A stretch of 64,000 nucleotides of DNA from assembly GCF_020911725.1 (NCBI RefSeq), contig NZ_CP076620.1, positions 12,501-76,500 of the forward strand. Direction: 5' to 3'. Below, one piece after another: positions 11,417-22,500 of the stretch. This stretch comes from Clostridium cadaveris. Lineage in GTDB: Bacteria > Bacillota > Clostridia > Clostridiales > Clostridiaceae. A model generated the notes under the pieces. The model was not told the DNA's origin, searched no databases, and saw only the letters and a program-made list of their open reading frames with translations. How positions within the stretch are numbered: position 1 is the stretch's first letter; each line of letters opens with the position of its first letter. The translations under genes were made by a program, and so were the position numbers.

Positions 11417-12535
11417 ATGAAGATGAAAGTATCTACACCAAGCAGAATTTGTATGTTTGGTGAACATCAGGATTATTTAGGCTTAGAAGTTATAGCTCAA
11501 GCTATCGATTTAAGATTTTATGCTGAAGGTGAAGATAGAAATGATAAAATTTTAAATATTAAGATTGGAAGCAGATATTTTGATAAGCCTAATGAAAAAC
11601 CATATCAATGGGTGGAACATGTTGTAGATTTTTCTAAGGAACTCATATATGAAAATAATAGAGATTATATGAAGAGTATAGTAAACGTTCTAATTAATAA
11701 TGGATATAATCTAGATCATGGATACAATATATCTATGATGTCTGATATACCTATCGGAAAGGGAATGTGTTCATCATCAACTATGATAGTAGTACTTATA
11801 AAATTATTACTAGAATTGATAGACTCTAAAGATAAGGATAATGCTGAAAAAATTGCTTATTTAGGATTTTTAGCTGAAGTTAAGGAATTTGATGAACCAG
11901 GCGGAATGATGGATCATTATGCATCTGCATTAGGAGGAATGGTAAATTTAAATTTTGAAAATGGAGAAACAAAAGTAAATAAAATATCAAAGAAACTTCC
12001 AGGAAAGTTTATATTATTTGATTCATTGAGGGATAAGGAGACAACCAAGGTACTTGCAACTGCAAAATTTCCTGTAGTTAATGGATTAAAGAAATTAAAT
12101 AAATATGGTATACAAAGCATAAAAGATTTTATAAAAAATGAAGAGAATATAAAATACTTAGATGAGCTTCTAGAGGAAGAAAAGAGAAATATTTTAGCTA
12201 ATATAGATAACTACAAAATACTTCAATATGCAAAGAAGTTTATTGATTCTGATGAATTTTCTTCAAAAGAGTTTGGAAAGCTTATAAAAAGACATCATGA
12301 GAATCTGAGGGATGGTCTTCTTATATCTACTAAAGAAATAGAAGAAATTTTAAATACAGCATATGAAAATGGAGCATTAGGAGGAAAAGTTAATGGCTCA
12401 GGTGGCGGTGGATGTTGCTATGTATATGCTATGGATGAAGATTGTGATAGAATTTTAAAGGCGGTGGAATCTTTAGGATATCCAGGAATAATTGTTGATT
12501 CTACTAATGGAGTAAGAAGGGAAGATGAAATTTAA
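11417..12535 (+). CDS. GHMP-superfamily sugar kinase (galactokinase-like)
   Basis: 372 aa. It begins KVSTPSRICMFGEHQDYLG, the galactokinase-type substrate motif. The GHMP ATP-binding loop PIGKGMCSSSTMIV is near residue 112, and the C-terminal glycine-rich motif GALGGKVNGSGGGGCC near 325. It should phosphorylate a sugar at C1. The ATG at 11417 has AGGGAGG six bases upstream; an upstream TTG lacks a site. Its stop codon touches the ATG of the nucleotidyltransferase gene, so the two are translationally coupled and likely make an NDP-sugar from a free sugar. The sugar is not identifiable. Confidence 0.82.
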   Translation: MKMKVSTPSRICMFGEHQDYLGLEVIAQAIDLRFYAEGEDRNDKILNIKIGSRYFDKPNEKPYQWVEHVVDFSKELIYENNRDYMKSIVNVLINNGYNLDHGYNISMMSDIPIGKGMCSSSTMIVVLIKLLLELIDSKDKDNAEKIAYLGFLAEVKEFDEPGGMMDHYASALGGMVNLNFENGETKVNKISKKLPGKFILFDSLRDKETTKVLATAKFPVVNGLKKLNKYGIQSIKDFIKNEENIKYLDELLEEEKRNILANIDNYKILQYAKKFIDSDEFSSKEFGKLIKRHHENLRDGLLISTKEIEEILNTAYENGALGGKVNGSGGGGCCYVYAMDEDCDRILKAVESLGYPGIIVDSTNGVRREDEI

Positions 12536-13261
12536 ATGAAATTACTTATACTAGCAGGGGGAAAAGGCACAAGACTACAGTCTGATAAATTTAATTTACC
12601 AAAGGCATTAAAAGAATTAAATGGAAAGCCACTTATAGAATATGTTTTAGAAAACACTTCTTTTATTTCAAAGAAAGATGTCTATATAGTAGTTGGATAT
12701 AAAGGTGAAATGATAAAAGAAGCTTTAGGTTCAGAATATAACTATATAACTCAAGACAAACAATTAGGAACTGGACATGCAGTAATGATAACTGAAAAGT
12801 ATTTAAAAGATTGCAACGATGACATAATGATTTTATATGGTGATATGCCTATGATAAGTAGGGATACTTTTGAAGGATTTGCAGAATATCATAAAGAAAG
12901 AAAGTCAATGTGTACAGTTCTTACATCTATGTTTGAGGACCAGCCTCCTTATGGAAGAATAATAAGGGATGAAAATAATAATTTTTTAAGAGTTGTAGAA
13001 GAAAAGGATTGCACTGAGGAGCAGAAAAAAATTAAAGAACTTAATTGTGGACCAGATATAATTCATTCTAGTGTATTATTTGATGCATTAAAGAAAGTCA
13101 GCAATAATAATAGTCAGGGAGAATATTATTTAACAGATGTGCCTGAAATAATAAGAGATGGTGGACATGTTGTAAATATTTATGTATGTAAGAATTGTTC
13201 GGAGATGTTAGGAATTAATACACTAGAAGACTTAAAACAAGGGGAAAACCTTATAAAATGA
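12536..13261 (+). CDS. Sugar-1-phosphate nucleotidyltransferase (GlmU N-domain-like)
   Basis: 241 aa, a single nucleotidyltransferase domain. The signature LILAGGKGTRLQSDKFNLPKA is at residues 3-23, QDKQLGTGHAV binds the nucleotide, LYGDMPM supplies the metal-binding Asp, and VVEEKD and GEYYLTD are conserved in the GlmU/uridylyltransferase group. There is no left-handed beta-helix, so it lacks the acetyltransferase half of GlmU. It directly abuts the GHMP kinase and probably uses that enzyme's sugar 1-phosphate. Confidence 0.83.
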   Translation: MKLLILAGGKGTRLQSDKFNLPKALKELNGKPLIEYVLENTSFISKKDVYIVVGYKGEMIKEALGSEYNYITQDKQLGTGHAVMITEKYLKDCNDDIMILYGDMPMISRDTFEGFAEYHKERKSMCTVLTSMFEDQPPYGRIIRDENNNFLRVVEEKDCTEEQKKIKELNCGPDIIHSSVLFDALKKVSNNNSQGEYYLTDVPEIIRDGGHVVNIYVCKNCSEMLGINTLEDLKQGENLIK

Positions 13262-13332
13262 AATGTAACTTTTTATATGAAAAATATTAATATAAATAAG
13301 TTGTTTTTTAGATTTTCTTAATTTACTATAAA

Positions 13333-13359
13333 GGAAAGCCTTATATAATAAGGCTTTCC
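13333..13359. repeat. Inverted repeat in the intergenic region
   Basis: Perfect 11-bp arms GGAAAGCCTTA / TAAGGCTTTCC around TATAA. It could end the kinase/nucleotidyltransferase transcript, but the bases after it are A-rich rather than T-rich, so intrinsic termination is uncertain. Confidence 0.6.
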
Positions 13360-13408
13360 AATGAATAAAAAAAAATTAAGTACATATCAAAAAAAATTAT
13401 AAAATATG

Positions 13409-13437
13409 TTGACAGGTATATTATATGCTGATATAAT
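13409..13437 (+). promoter_or_regulatory. Consensus sigma-A promoter of the tRNA-Ser pair
   Basis: Perfect TTGACA (13409-13414), 17-bp spacer, perfect TATAAT (13432-13437), 19 bases before the first tRNA-Ser. The strength fits a stable RNA promoter. Confidence 0.92.
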
Positions 13438-13456
13438 AAATCATGTCAGGCGACAT

Positions 13457-13547
13457 GGAAGGATGGTCGAGTTGGTTTAAGGCACCGGTCTTGAAAACCG
13501 GCGTACGTGTGAGCGTACCGTGGGTTCGAATCCCACTTCTTCCGCCA
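13457..13547 (+). tRNA. tRNA-Ser(TGA)
   Basis: 91-nt class II tRNA with a long variable arm (GTACGTGTGAGCGTAC) and encoded CCA. Anticodon loop CTTGAAA gives TGA. Acceptor GGAAGGA pairs with TTCTTCC; discriminator G is typical for serine. Confidence 0.98.
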
Positions 13548-13587
13548 TTTTTTTATTTAAAGATAATTAAATAGAAAATTTTAATTC

Positions 13588-13678
13588 GGAGAACTACTCA
13601 AGTGGCCGAAGAGGCGCCCCTGCTAAGGGCGTAGGTCGGGTAACCGGCGCGAGGGTTCAAATCCCTCGTTCTCCGCCA
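13588..13678 (+). tRNA. tRNA-Ser(GCT)
   Basis: 91-nt class II tRNA with encoded CCA. Anticodon loop CTGCTAA gives GCT; acceptor GGAGAAC pairs with GTTCTCC; discriminator G. It lies 40 bases after tRNA-Ser(TGA) and shares its promoter. Confidence 0.98.
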
Positions 13679-13709
13679 AAAACGCATTCATTTAATGAAT
13701 GCGTTTTTT
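13679..13709 (+). terminator. Terminator of the tRNA-Ser operon
   Basis: 13-bp arms AAAACGCATTCAT / ATGAATGCGTTTT with a very short loop, followed by T residues, immediately after the CCA of the second tRNA. Confidence 0.93.
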
Positions 13710-13978
13710 GTTATAGTAAAATAAAAATCATGCATTTAAAAATTACAAATAGTATCATTCATCAAGATAGATTATATTTGATAAGCACGTTTAAATATAG
13801 AGTATAAGCGTGTTTTTTTATATTAAATACCTATAGTGACCTATAATAATAAATTTTAATTAAATGGTATTTAATGCCTTAAAATATAGCATAGCCATCA
13901 TAATCAAAGGTTTTTTATAAAGGAAAAAAGTAGTATAATTTAATTAGGGCTTGTACTTTATAAAAAGAAGGTGAGTCG
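13710..13978 (+). other. Intergenic region upstream of the GNAT gene
   Basis: No gene is visible. Two imperfect hairpin-like segments, AAGCACG...CGTGTTTTTTT around 13782-13818, could form a weak terminator. A TATAAT at 13934-13939 without a clear -35 could start the GNAT transcript. Confidence 0.4.
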
Positions 13979-14533
13979 ATGTTAAAGGGGAAAAAAGTTC
14001 GTCTTAGAAGTGTTGAGAAAAAGGATATAGATTTTTTTCATGGGCTATGGAATGATGAAGAAATAACTAGGTTCGATGGATGCTATCATATACCACCATC
14101 TAAAGAATTCATATTAGAAAATTTCTATAAAATAATGAATATAGACAAGAAGTTTTTGACTATTCTTAATGAGGAAAAGATATTAATAGGCTATATAAGT
14201 TATAGTGGCCTTAAGGATTTAGGTGGTAATTATGAAATTGGAGTAACTATAGCAAAGAATTATTGGCATAAAGGGTATGCGCAAGATGCCATAAAAACCA
14301 TTTTAAGATTTCTTTTTATGAACAAAGGAGCTCATAGGGTTGAACTTGAAGTTGTTGATCTAAATGAAAGAGCAATTAAATGCTATTTAAACTGTGGTTT
14401 TACAAAAGAAGGCGTTAGAAGAAATAGATATTTCGTAGAGGGACAATATAGAAACGTAATTTTAATGAGTATTCTGAAGGAAGAGTATTTGAAAGAAGCG
14501 GGAATTGTATATAAAAATAAAATGGATACCTAA
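13979..14533 (+). CDS. GNAT family N-acetyltransferase (RimJ/RimL type)
   Basis: 184 aa. It opens GKKVRLRSVEKKDIDFFHGLWND, typical of the RimJ/RimL/SpeG group. The acetyl-CoA binding region is EIGVTIAKNYWHKGYAQDAIKTILRFLF, followed by NKGAHRVELEVVDLNERAIKCYLNCGF. These enzymes acetylate protein N-termini, polyamines or small molecules; the substrate is not predictable here. GAAGGTGAG precedes the ATG. A terminator overlaps its stop codon. Confidence 0.85.
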   Translation: MLKGKKVRLRSVEKKDIDFFHGLWNDEEITRFDGCYHIPPSKEFILENFYKIMNIDKKFLTILNEEKILIGYISYSGLKDLGGNYEIGVTIAKNYWHKGYAQDAIKTILRFLFMNKGAHRVELEVVDLNERAIKCYLNCGFTKEGVRRNRYFVEGQYRNVILMSILKEEYLKEAGIVYKNKMDT

Positions 14534-14557
14534 TTTTATAAGGTATCCATTTTTATT
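14518..14557. terminator. Convergent terminator (GNAT gene / MFS gene)
   Basis: Arms AAATGGATACC / GGTATCCATTT with T-rich 3' flank on the + strand. The loop contains the stop codon of the GNAT gene, and the hairpin lies just before the end of the convergent MFS gene. Confidence 0.85.
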
Positions 14558-14567
14558 TGTAAAAATT

Positions 14568-15836
14568 TCAAGCTTGTCTATTATATATAGGTTTAACATG
14601 ATTTCTATTTTTGTACATAACAACTATAACTCCAATTAGGTTAAAAATCATAAATGCAGAAACTACAAGACGCTTTGGAACAATATCTCCAAGTGCTCCG
14701 GAAATAAGCTGCCCTAATGTCATAGAGGCCGTTATAGCCATTAAAAAAATACCATTGAATCTTCCTTTCTTCTCATGAGGTACATAGCTTTGAGTAGCAG
14801 AAACTCGTATGTTATATGAGGTTACACCCATGATACCTTCAATGAAGCTGAGAATCATCATTATTATTATAGGAAAATACAACATAGATCCATCAATCAA
14901 TGAGATTGTAAAATAAACTAAAAGGGCTATTGTAAATTTTTTATCTGTAGGATATTTGAATTTATAGTGTATAGCACCACCTATAAAACGTCCAAGAACA
15001 CCAAAGCCCATTACCCATATAAACATATACTCTCCTGAGGTATATGTTTCTTTAAAATATGGAAGTGATAATGTTTGATAAGAACTTCCAGCAAATGTTG
15101 TAATAGCAAAATATATTGTAATAGCAAGAAGACCTTTTTCACTTTTCAGGTATTCAATACCTTGTTTAAAATCTTCTATATATTGACTCCTTGTAAATTT
15201 TTCAGTTCTAATTTCCATATACTCTTCTTTTGCTCTAATTTGTGTTTCAAATACTGCAGCTATAAAAAAGCTTACTGCATCTAAAAGGAAAAGAGGGCCA
15301 ATGCCTATGGTATTATATAAATAAGCTGATACGGGAACCATAAACATAGTAAGTGTTTCAAGAGTACTTGATATTGAATAAGCTTTTGTATAATTTCCTT
15401 TCGTAACAAGAAGAGGATATAAACTATCATAGGCAACAGAATAAATACTGTTAATTACACCTAAGATTAAGGAAACTAAAATAATAATAATGTAATTTAC
15501 ATTGCTGTTTTTCCATAAAAGTATACCGAACAACATATAGAGAGCTGCAGAAAGAAAATCAAGAGTATATATAGTTTTCTTCCTGGAAAATTTATCAAGA
15601 TATGGTCCTGCTAAAGCTGGTACAATTGCATTTGAAAGACTAAATACACACATACATAAAGCATACATAAGAGTAGACTTGTATAAATCAAGAACTAAAA
15701 GGCTCATAGCAAAACCAGAAATAGCATTTCCTAGTTTTGATATTACGGTACCTAGTGTTATTATTGTGAAGTCTTTAGTCCATAATGGATTTTCATAAAT
15801 CCCTGTTTCCTTTTTTATATCTTCATTTTTATTCAT
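14568..15836 (-). CDS. MFS transporter (drug-efflux-like)
   Basis: 422 aa with about 11-12 transmembrane segments. The first loop contains PYLDKFSRKKTIYTLDF, a version of MFS motif A, and the opening WTKDFTIITLGTVISKLGNAISGFAMSLLVLDL is typical of the MFS_3/macrolide-efflux-type group. The start at 15836 (MNKNED) has GGGGG upstream; an in-frame upstream codon would add 21 unusual residues without a site. The substrate is unknown. Confidence 0.82.
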   Translation of the reverse strand: MNKNEDIKKETGIYENPLWTKDFTIITLGTVISKLGNAISGFAMSLLVLDLYKSTLMYALCMCVFSLSNAIVPALAGPYLDKFSRKKTIYTLDFLSAALYMLFGILLWKNSNVNYIIIILVSLILGVINSIYSVAYDSLYPLLVTKGNYTKAYSISSTLETLTMFMVPVSAYLYNTIGIGPLFLLDAVSFFIAAVFETQIRAKEEYMEIRTEKFTRSQYIEDFKQGIEYLKSEKGLLAITIYFAITTFAGSSYQTLSLPYFKETYTSGEYMFIWVMGFGVLGRFIGGAIHYKFKYPTDKKFTIALLVYFTISLIDGSMLYFPIIIMMILSFIEGIMGVTSYNIRVSATQSYVPHEKKGRFNGIFLMAITASMTLGQLISGALGDIVPKRLVVSAFMIFNLIGVIVVMYKNRNHVKPIYNRQA

Positions 15837-16030
15837 ATGAACCCCCAAATTAAAATGAAATATTTTAAGATAGCCTATGTTCAATATTATAACATACATT
15901 GAATTTTTTTGGATTTAAATGATAGAAATAAATTTTGATAAATAATTTCATAAAGTCTGTGTAATTTTAGCATCAATAATTTAAAATATATATTAAGGAT
16001 AATCGTAGATGATTGAGAGGAGATGAAGAG

Positions 16031-19000
16031 TTGAGCTTAAGATTTATATATGGAAGAGGAGGAAGCGGTAAGAGCCGTTTTTGTTTAGATGATATAAAGA
16101 GAAAACTAGAAAAAGGTTTTGACAACAGATTAATACTTTTAGTCCCAGAACAATTTTCATTTGAAGCAGAGAAAAACCTTCTTAGAGCACTTGGAGATAT
16201 GGGCACATTTAAAACAGAGGTATTGAGTTTTAAAAGAATGGCTCATAGAGTTTTTAATGAAGTCGGTGGAATTACTCATAAGAGACTTAATGATTCTGGA
16301 AAGTCTATGATACTATATAAGATTTTAAGAGAAAGAGAAAATGATTTAAAGATATTTTATAAATCAAGTTCAAAGCAGGGATTTATAGATATAGTTTCAG
16401 AAGTTATAACAGAATTTAAAAGATATAATATAACGCCTGAACTTTTAAGAGATACCATAGAAAAGCTTAAAGAAGATGAGCTTGAACTTAAATATAAATT
16501 AGAGGATTTATATAGAGTTTATATAGACTTTGAAATAGCTATTCACAAAAATTATATAGACGATGAAGATGAGCTTACAATGCTTTATGAAAAGCTTGAG
16601 GAGTGTTCATTATTTAACGGTGCAGAGGTATGGGTAGATGAATTTTCGACTTTTACACCTCAACAGTATTCAATACTTTCTAGACTTATGAAAAAGTCAA
16701 AAAGAGTAAATATAAGCTTAAATATGGATGGATCATCAGAATATAAAGAAGAAATAGATGATATATTTTGGGTAGCTAGAAATACTGAAAGAAAATTACT
16801 TAAGATAGCTGAAGAAAATCATGTGGCTTATGATAAACCTATAGATCTTAATAAAGATTGCTGCTATAGATTTAACAATAGCTATGATATTGGCCATATG
16901 GAAAAGTATTTCTTTAAATATCCTTTTGTACCTTATAGAGAAGAACCAGATAATATAAGAATATATAAAGCATTAAATAATTATGAGGAAATTCAATGGG
17001 TTGCAAGAAATATAATAAGCAAAGTTCGTGATGATGGATATAGATTTAGAGATATAGCTGTAGTGTGCAGAGACTTAGACAATTATAAAAAAATTACCCG
17101 GGTAATATTTGATGAGTATAGCATTCCTTACTTTTTAGATGAGAAAAGAGATGTAACAGATAATCCTTTAGTGGTTTTAATTCTTTCTGTTTTTGATATA
17201 TTTAATAAGAATTGGTCCTATGAAAGTGTGTTTAGATACTTGAAAACAGGACTTATAGATTTAACTAATGATGGATGCGAAGAGCAGCTTACAACAAAAC
17301 AAAAGATTGATATACTTGAAAATTTTGTTCTGGCATACGGAATCAAGGGAAAGAAATGGCTTGAGTTTTGGGAGTATGGTCTTTCAAATGCTAAAGATAA
17401 ACAAGAATATACTAGAGATGTTTTAAATGTAATTAATGAAATAAAGGATGATGTTATAAATCCTTTGACTACTTTTGGTAGTAAAGTTGCTAAGAAATGT
17501 AACATGAGAGATTTATGTATTTATGTATATGAATTTTTATGTGAAGTAGGAGCTTTTCAAAAAGTTGATATATGGATTGAAAATTTTAAAGCTGAAGGAA
17601 ATACAGAAAGAGCGGATGAATATGAACAAGTAGTAGATGTGATATTTGAGGTTTTAGATCAAATGGTTGAAATAATGGGAGATGAAGTGGTTTCTTTAGA
17701 TAGGTTTATAGAAATATTAAGCATGGGATTTTTAAAGCAAGAAGTTGGATTAATACCAATAGCTTTGGATCAAGTTATAGTTGGGGATATAGCTAGAATA
17801 AAGAGTCATAGTATAAAGGCTCTTTACATTATTGGAGTTAATGATGGAGTATTCCCTAGGGTAAATAGAGAAGAGGGAATATTGTCTGATAACGATAGGG
17901 GAATTCTGAAAACTGAGGGGGTAACTCTTGCTTCTGATACGGAAACTAAGATGTTTGAAGAAAACTTTTTAATATATACAACTCTTACTATGGCAAGCGA
18001 ATATTTAGTACTTACTTACCCTATTGCTGATTTTGAAGGAAAGGCTCAAAGGAGTTCAATACTTATTTCTAGATTTAAAAAGCTATTCCCAAAGCTTAAG
18101 GAAGAAAGCGATATATTAAAGAATAAGGAAGATGAAGCAGTAGACAAGATTGTTGCTCCGGAACCCACTTTTAATGAGCTTATATCAATGATGAGAAGCT
18201 ATTATGATGACAAGGAAGAAGTAAGTTCCGTATGGAAAAATGCTTATGAATGGTATAAGGGCAAAGAAGAGTGGAACGGCAGAATTGAGAGAGTTCTAAG
18301 CGGCTTAAAATATAGTAATCAAGTTCAAACTATAAGAGGTGAAAAGATAAAAGCTCTTTATGATAAGCCTTATGTATTTGATGTATCAAGAGTTGAAAAA
18401 TATGCCCAATGTCCATTTGCCTTCTATATTCAATATGGGCTAAAAGCTAAAGACAGAAAGATATATGAATTTGGAAGTCCTGATTTTGGAACCTTTGTAC
18501 ATGAAATATTAGATAAATTCACTAATAAAGTAAAAGATGAAGGTCGACATTGGTCTGATTTAGATAAAAAGTGGAGTGAGAGTACAATTTCATCAATGAT
18601 AGATGAAGTTATAAAAGATGAATCTATACTGAAAAGCTCAGCTAAATATAAATATTTAGTTTCTAAAATGAAGAGGATACTTACGAAATCAGTGTCAGTA
18701 ATAAGTGAGCACTTTAAGAGAGGAAGTTTTGAAACACTGGATAGTGAAATAGTATTTGGAGATGGAAAGTATAAGCCAATAAAACTTTCACTGCCAAGTG
18801 GTGATGATATATATCTTAGAGGAAGAGTAGACAGAGTTGATATACTTGAAGATAATGGTGAAGTTTATATAAGAATAGTAGATTACAAATCAGGAAAAAA
18901 ATCATTTAGTTTAAATGAAGTTTATTATGGACTTCAACTTCAACTTCTTGTTTATCTTGATGCAATATTGAGCAATGAAGAGGAAATCTTAAAGAAAGAT

Positions 19001-19513
19001 ATAGTTCCTGGAGCAATCCTATACTTCACAATAGATGATCCAATGATATCTTCAAGTGGAGAACTTAGTGAAGAAGAAGTAGAGCAGAGGCTTATAAAAG
19101 AGCTGAAAATGAGTGGGCTTCTTCTAAAAGATCCAAAAGTTATAAAGGAAATGGATAAAGATATTAAAGGATATTCTATAATAATACCTGCTTATATGGG
19201 TAAGGATGGAATATCAGAGAATAATTCATCAGTTGCAACAAGAGAGCAGTTTAAAGTTATAAGTGAATATGTAAGGCAAAAGGTTGTAGATCTTTGTGAA
19301 GATATGCTTAAAGGTGATATAACTATAAAACCTGTTAAGAATGGTAAGTATACATGTTGTTCTTACTGTAGATTCAATGCAATATGTCAATTTGACTATT
19401 CATTGAAAGACAATAAATACTGTTTACTTCAAAAGAAAGATAAAGAAGATATATGGAAGCTGATGAAAGAAAAGATATCAGGGGAGGAGGAATTAGAGCA
19501 TGATGAGCAATAA
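16031..19513 (+). CDS. addB: AddB subunit of the AddAB helicase-nuclease
   Basis: About 1160 aa. It starts SLRFIYGRGGSGKS with a Walker A-like loop (residues 8-15). The C-terminal RecB-type nuclease has VDYKSGKKSFSL near residue 955. The iron-sulfur cysteines are Cys794 (AQCPFAFY) and the CCSYCRFNAIC group (about 1109-1119). With AddA it resects double-strand breaks and generates 3' tails at Chi-like sites. The TTG start at 16031 is preferred because GAGAGGAGA precedes it and it gives the usual AddB N-terminus. The end overlaps addA by 14 bases. Confidence 0.95.
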   Translation: MSLRFIYGRGGSGKSRFCLDDIKRKLEKGFDNRLILLVPEQFSFEAEKNLLRALGDMGTFKTEVLSFKRMAHRVFNEVGGITHKRLNDSGKSMILYKILRERENDLKIFYKSSSKQGFIDIVSEVITEFKRYNITPELLRDTIEKLKEDELELKYKLEDLYRVYIDFEIAIHKNYIDDEDELTMLYEKLEECSLFNGAEVWVDEFSTFTPQQYSILSRLMKKSKRVNISLNMDGSSEYKEEIDDIFWVARNTERKLLKIAEENHVAYDKPIDLNKDCCYRFNNSYDIGHMEKYFFKYPFVPYREEPDNIRIYKALNNYEEIQWVARNIISKVRDDGYRFRDIAVVCRDLDNYKKITRVIFDEYSIPYFLDEKRDVTDNPLVVLILSVFDIFNKNWSYESVFRYLKTGLIDLTNDGCEEQLTTKQKIDILENFVLAYGIKGKKWLEFWEYGLSNAKDKQEYTRDVLNVINEIKDDVINPLTTFGSKVAKKCNMRDLCIYVYEFLCEVGAFQKVDIWIENFKAEGNTERADEYEQVVDVIFEVLDQMVEIMGDEVVSLDRFIEILSMGFLKQEVGLIPIALDQVIVGDIARIKSHSIKALYIIGVNDGVFPRVNREEGILSDNDRGILKTEGVTLASDTETKMFEENFLIYTTLTMASEYLVLTYPIADFEGKAQRSSILISRFKKLFPKLKEESDILKNKEDEAVDKIVAPEPTFNELISMMRSYYDDKEEVSSVWKNAYEWYKGKEEWNGRIERVLSGLKYSNQVQTIRGEKIKALYDKPYVFDVSRVEKYAQCPFAFYIQYGLKAKDRKIYEFGSPDFGTFVHEILDKFTNKVKDEGRHWSDLDKKWSESTISSMIDEVIKDESILKSSAKYKYLVSKMKRILTKSVSVISEHFKRGSFETLDSEIVFGDGKYKPIKLSLPSGDDIYLRGRVDRVDILEDNGEVYIRIVDYKSGKKSFSLNEVYYGLQLQLLVYLDAILSNEEEILKKDIVPGAILYFTIDDPMISSSGELSEEEVEQRLIKELKMSGLLLKDPKVIKEMDKDIKGYSIIIPAYMGKDGISENNSSVATREQFKVISEYVRQKVVDLCEDMLKGDITIKPVKNGKYTCCSYCRFNAICQFDYSLKDNKYCLLQKKDKEDIWKLMKEKISGEEELEHDEQ

Positions 19514-22500
19514 AGAATCAGGAACAAAATGGACGAATGAACAGCAGCGTGCTATAGATACTCATGACAAAAATCTTCTTGTGGCAGCAGCTGCTGGTTC
19601 TGGAAAAACAGCTGTGCTAGTTGAACGAATAATAAAGATGATAGTTAGGGATGAAAACCCTGTAGATATAGATAAGCTTTTAGTTGTTACATTTACTAAT
19701 GCAGCAGCTTCTGAAATGAGAGAAAGAATAGGAAATGCTATAACAGATAAACTAGACAAAAATCCAAATAATAAGAGATTACAAAAGCAGCTTACTCTTT
19801 TAAATAAAGCTAATATAACAACTATGCACTCCTTCTGCCTTGATGTCATAAGAAATAACTTTCATCATATAGATTTAGATCCTAATTTTAGAATAGGGGA
19901 TCAAACAGAAATAATCCTTCTTAAACAAGATATAGTAGGAGAATTATTTGAGGATAAATATGAAGGAATGACTCTAACAGATGGATTCTATAAACTTGTA
20001 GAAACTTTTGGTGGAAATAAGGATGATAGTAAGCTTCAGGATATGATTGAAGGATTATATAATTTTTCTATGAGTGGACCTTATCCAAAGATATGGCTAA
20101 ATAAAAAAGCAGAAGAATTTAATTTATCTAGTGAAGAAGAATTGTATAAGTCTAAATGGATGGAAATCATTATGGATGGAGTGGAAGAAGAGCTAGAATC
20201 TATGATAAATAGTCTTCATGGACTTATAGATATTTTAAAAGAGGAGGATGCAGCACCGAAGATTATAGATAATTTGAGCGAAACCATAAGCAGTATTTAT
20301 ATAGCTATAGATGGATATAAAGCTGGTTATGATGAGTTTCAAAGATCTCTCCAAAGTATAACATTTGGAACATTAAGAATGGGAAAAGATCTAGATGATA
20401 GTATAAAAAATGAAGTTAAAAACGTTAGAGACAGTGTGAAATATAAGGTGAAAGAAATGCAGAAGACCTTCTCTTTTTCATTAAGGGATAGCTACGAAGC
20501 AATAAAAGATATGTATCCTATAATGGAGGCTCTTACTGATTTAGTTATAGAATTTATGGAGAGATATAGAAATAAAAAAATAGAAAAAGGAATATTAGAT
20601 TTTAATGATTTAGAGCATTATTGTCTTAAAATATTAAATGAAACTTATGATAAAGGAATAATAACTCCTTCTTCGGTTGCTATGGAGTTTAAAGATAAAT
20701 TCTATGAAGTTTTGGTAGATGAGTATCAAGATAGCAACAGTGTTCAGGAAACTATAATAGATTTGGTTTCAAGAAAAAACTCGGATAATCCAAATGTATT
20801 TATGGTTGGAGACGTAAAGCAGAGCATATATAGATTTAGACAGGCAAAACCAGAACTTTTCCTTGAAAAATATAATACTTATGAAGAAATAAGCGATGAT
20901 CATAGTAATAATTCTGGAAAAATACTTCTGTACAAGAACTTCAGAAGTAGAAAAGAAGTGCTTAGAGGGGTAAACTATATCTTTAAAAAGATAATGTCAG
21001 CAAGCGTTGGTGAAATGGAATATACAGATAAGGAAAGATTGAATCCAGGTGCCGTATTTGATCCTGTAGATGAGACGAACTTCTTTGTTGGTGGAGATAT
21101 AGATGTAAATATAATAGATTTAGCAGGAAAATCTGAAGAGGAAGAAACAGAAGTAGCTATTAATGATGAAATCCTTGATGAAGAAGAATTAGATAAAATC
21201 CAAGTTGAAGCAAGACTTGTTGCAAAGAAAATAAAGGATTTATTTAAGGTTCAAGATGGAAAACATTTCGTTGTATATGATAAAGAAGTAAAAGAATATA
21301 GACAGGTTAAATATAAGGACATAGTAATACTTCTAAGAGCTACAGCAGGTTGGGCAGATGTATTTTCTGAAGAACTTGCAAAAGAAGAAATACCAGCTTA
21401 TGCTGACTCAAGTTCAGGATATTTTCAAACTATAGAAATAAGAACTATGATGTCTTTACTTCAAATAATAGATAATCCACTTCAGGATATTCCTATGGTT
21501 GCAGTTCTTAGATCGCCCATATTTGCATTTACTCCAGAAGACCTTATAGACCTTAGAGTAATAAATAAAAATAAATATTTTTACGATGCACTAAAAGATA
21601 TAGCTTATGGAGAATTTAACGAGGATGTTCTTCCAAAGGAATATGTACTTGAAGATTCACTTATAAAAAAAGCTAAGTATGTAATGGAATCTTTAGATAA
21701 GTGGAGAGAAAAGTCAATACATATGCCTATAGATGAATTTATTTGGTATTTGTATATGAGCACATCTTATTATGGTTATGTAAGGGCTATGCCTAATGGA
21801 GTTCAAAGGCAGGCAAACTTAAGAATACTGTTTCAAAGAGCAAAGCAGTATGAAAGCACTAGCTTTAAAGGGTTATTCAATTTTATAAACTTTATAAATA
21901 AGCTTCGTAGCAGCAGTGGAGACATGGGGAGTGCAAAAACTTTAGGTGAAAATGAGGATGTAGTAAGAATCATGAGTATTCATAAAAGTAAAGGACTTGA
22001 ATTTCCTGTTGTCATACTTTCAGCCTGTGGAAAGCAATTTAACCAAAGGGATATATATGAAACAATATTATTCCACGAGGATTTAGGATTTGGACCTGAT
22101 TTTATTGATTATGAAAAGAGATATAAATACCCTACTCTTGCTAAAGATGCTATAAAGAAAAAGCTAAGACTTGAAAACTTATCGGAGGAAATGAGAGTTT
22201 TATATGTTGCGCTAACAAGGGCAAAAGAAAAATTAATACTTACAGGAACTACTTCAAATTTAGAAAAATCTATAGATAAATGGGGTAAGGCTGTGAGTGT
22301 AGCTAGTAAAACTGTACCGTCAAACGAAGTATTTAAGGGAAAAAGCTATTTAGATTGGATATCTATGGCCCTAATGCTTCATAATGATGGCTCTCCTCTT
22401 GTAGATTGTTTTAATGGGTATATAGATAGACCTTTTGATGATGAAGAATCATCTTGGAAAATAAATATTTATTCAAAGTCGGATATTATAGGAGACAATA

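Noticed and set aside
13333-13359. Calling the inverted repeat a confident Rho-independent terminator
   Set aside because: No T-tract follows on the plus strand; it is kept only as a repeat.
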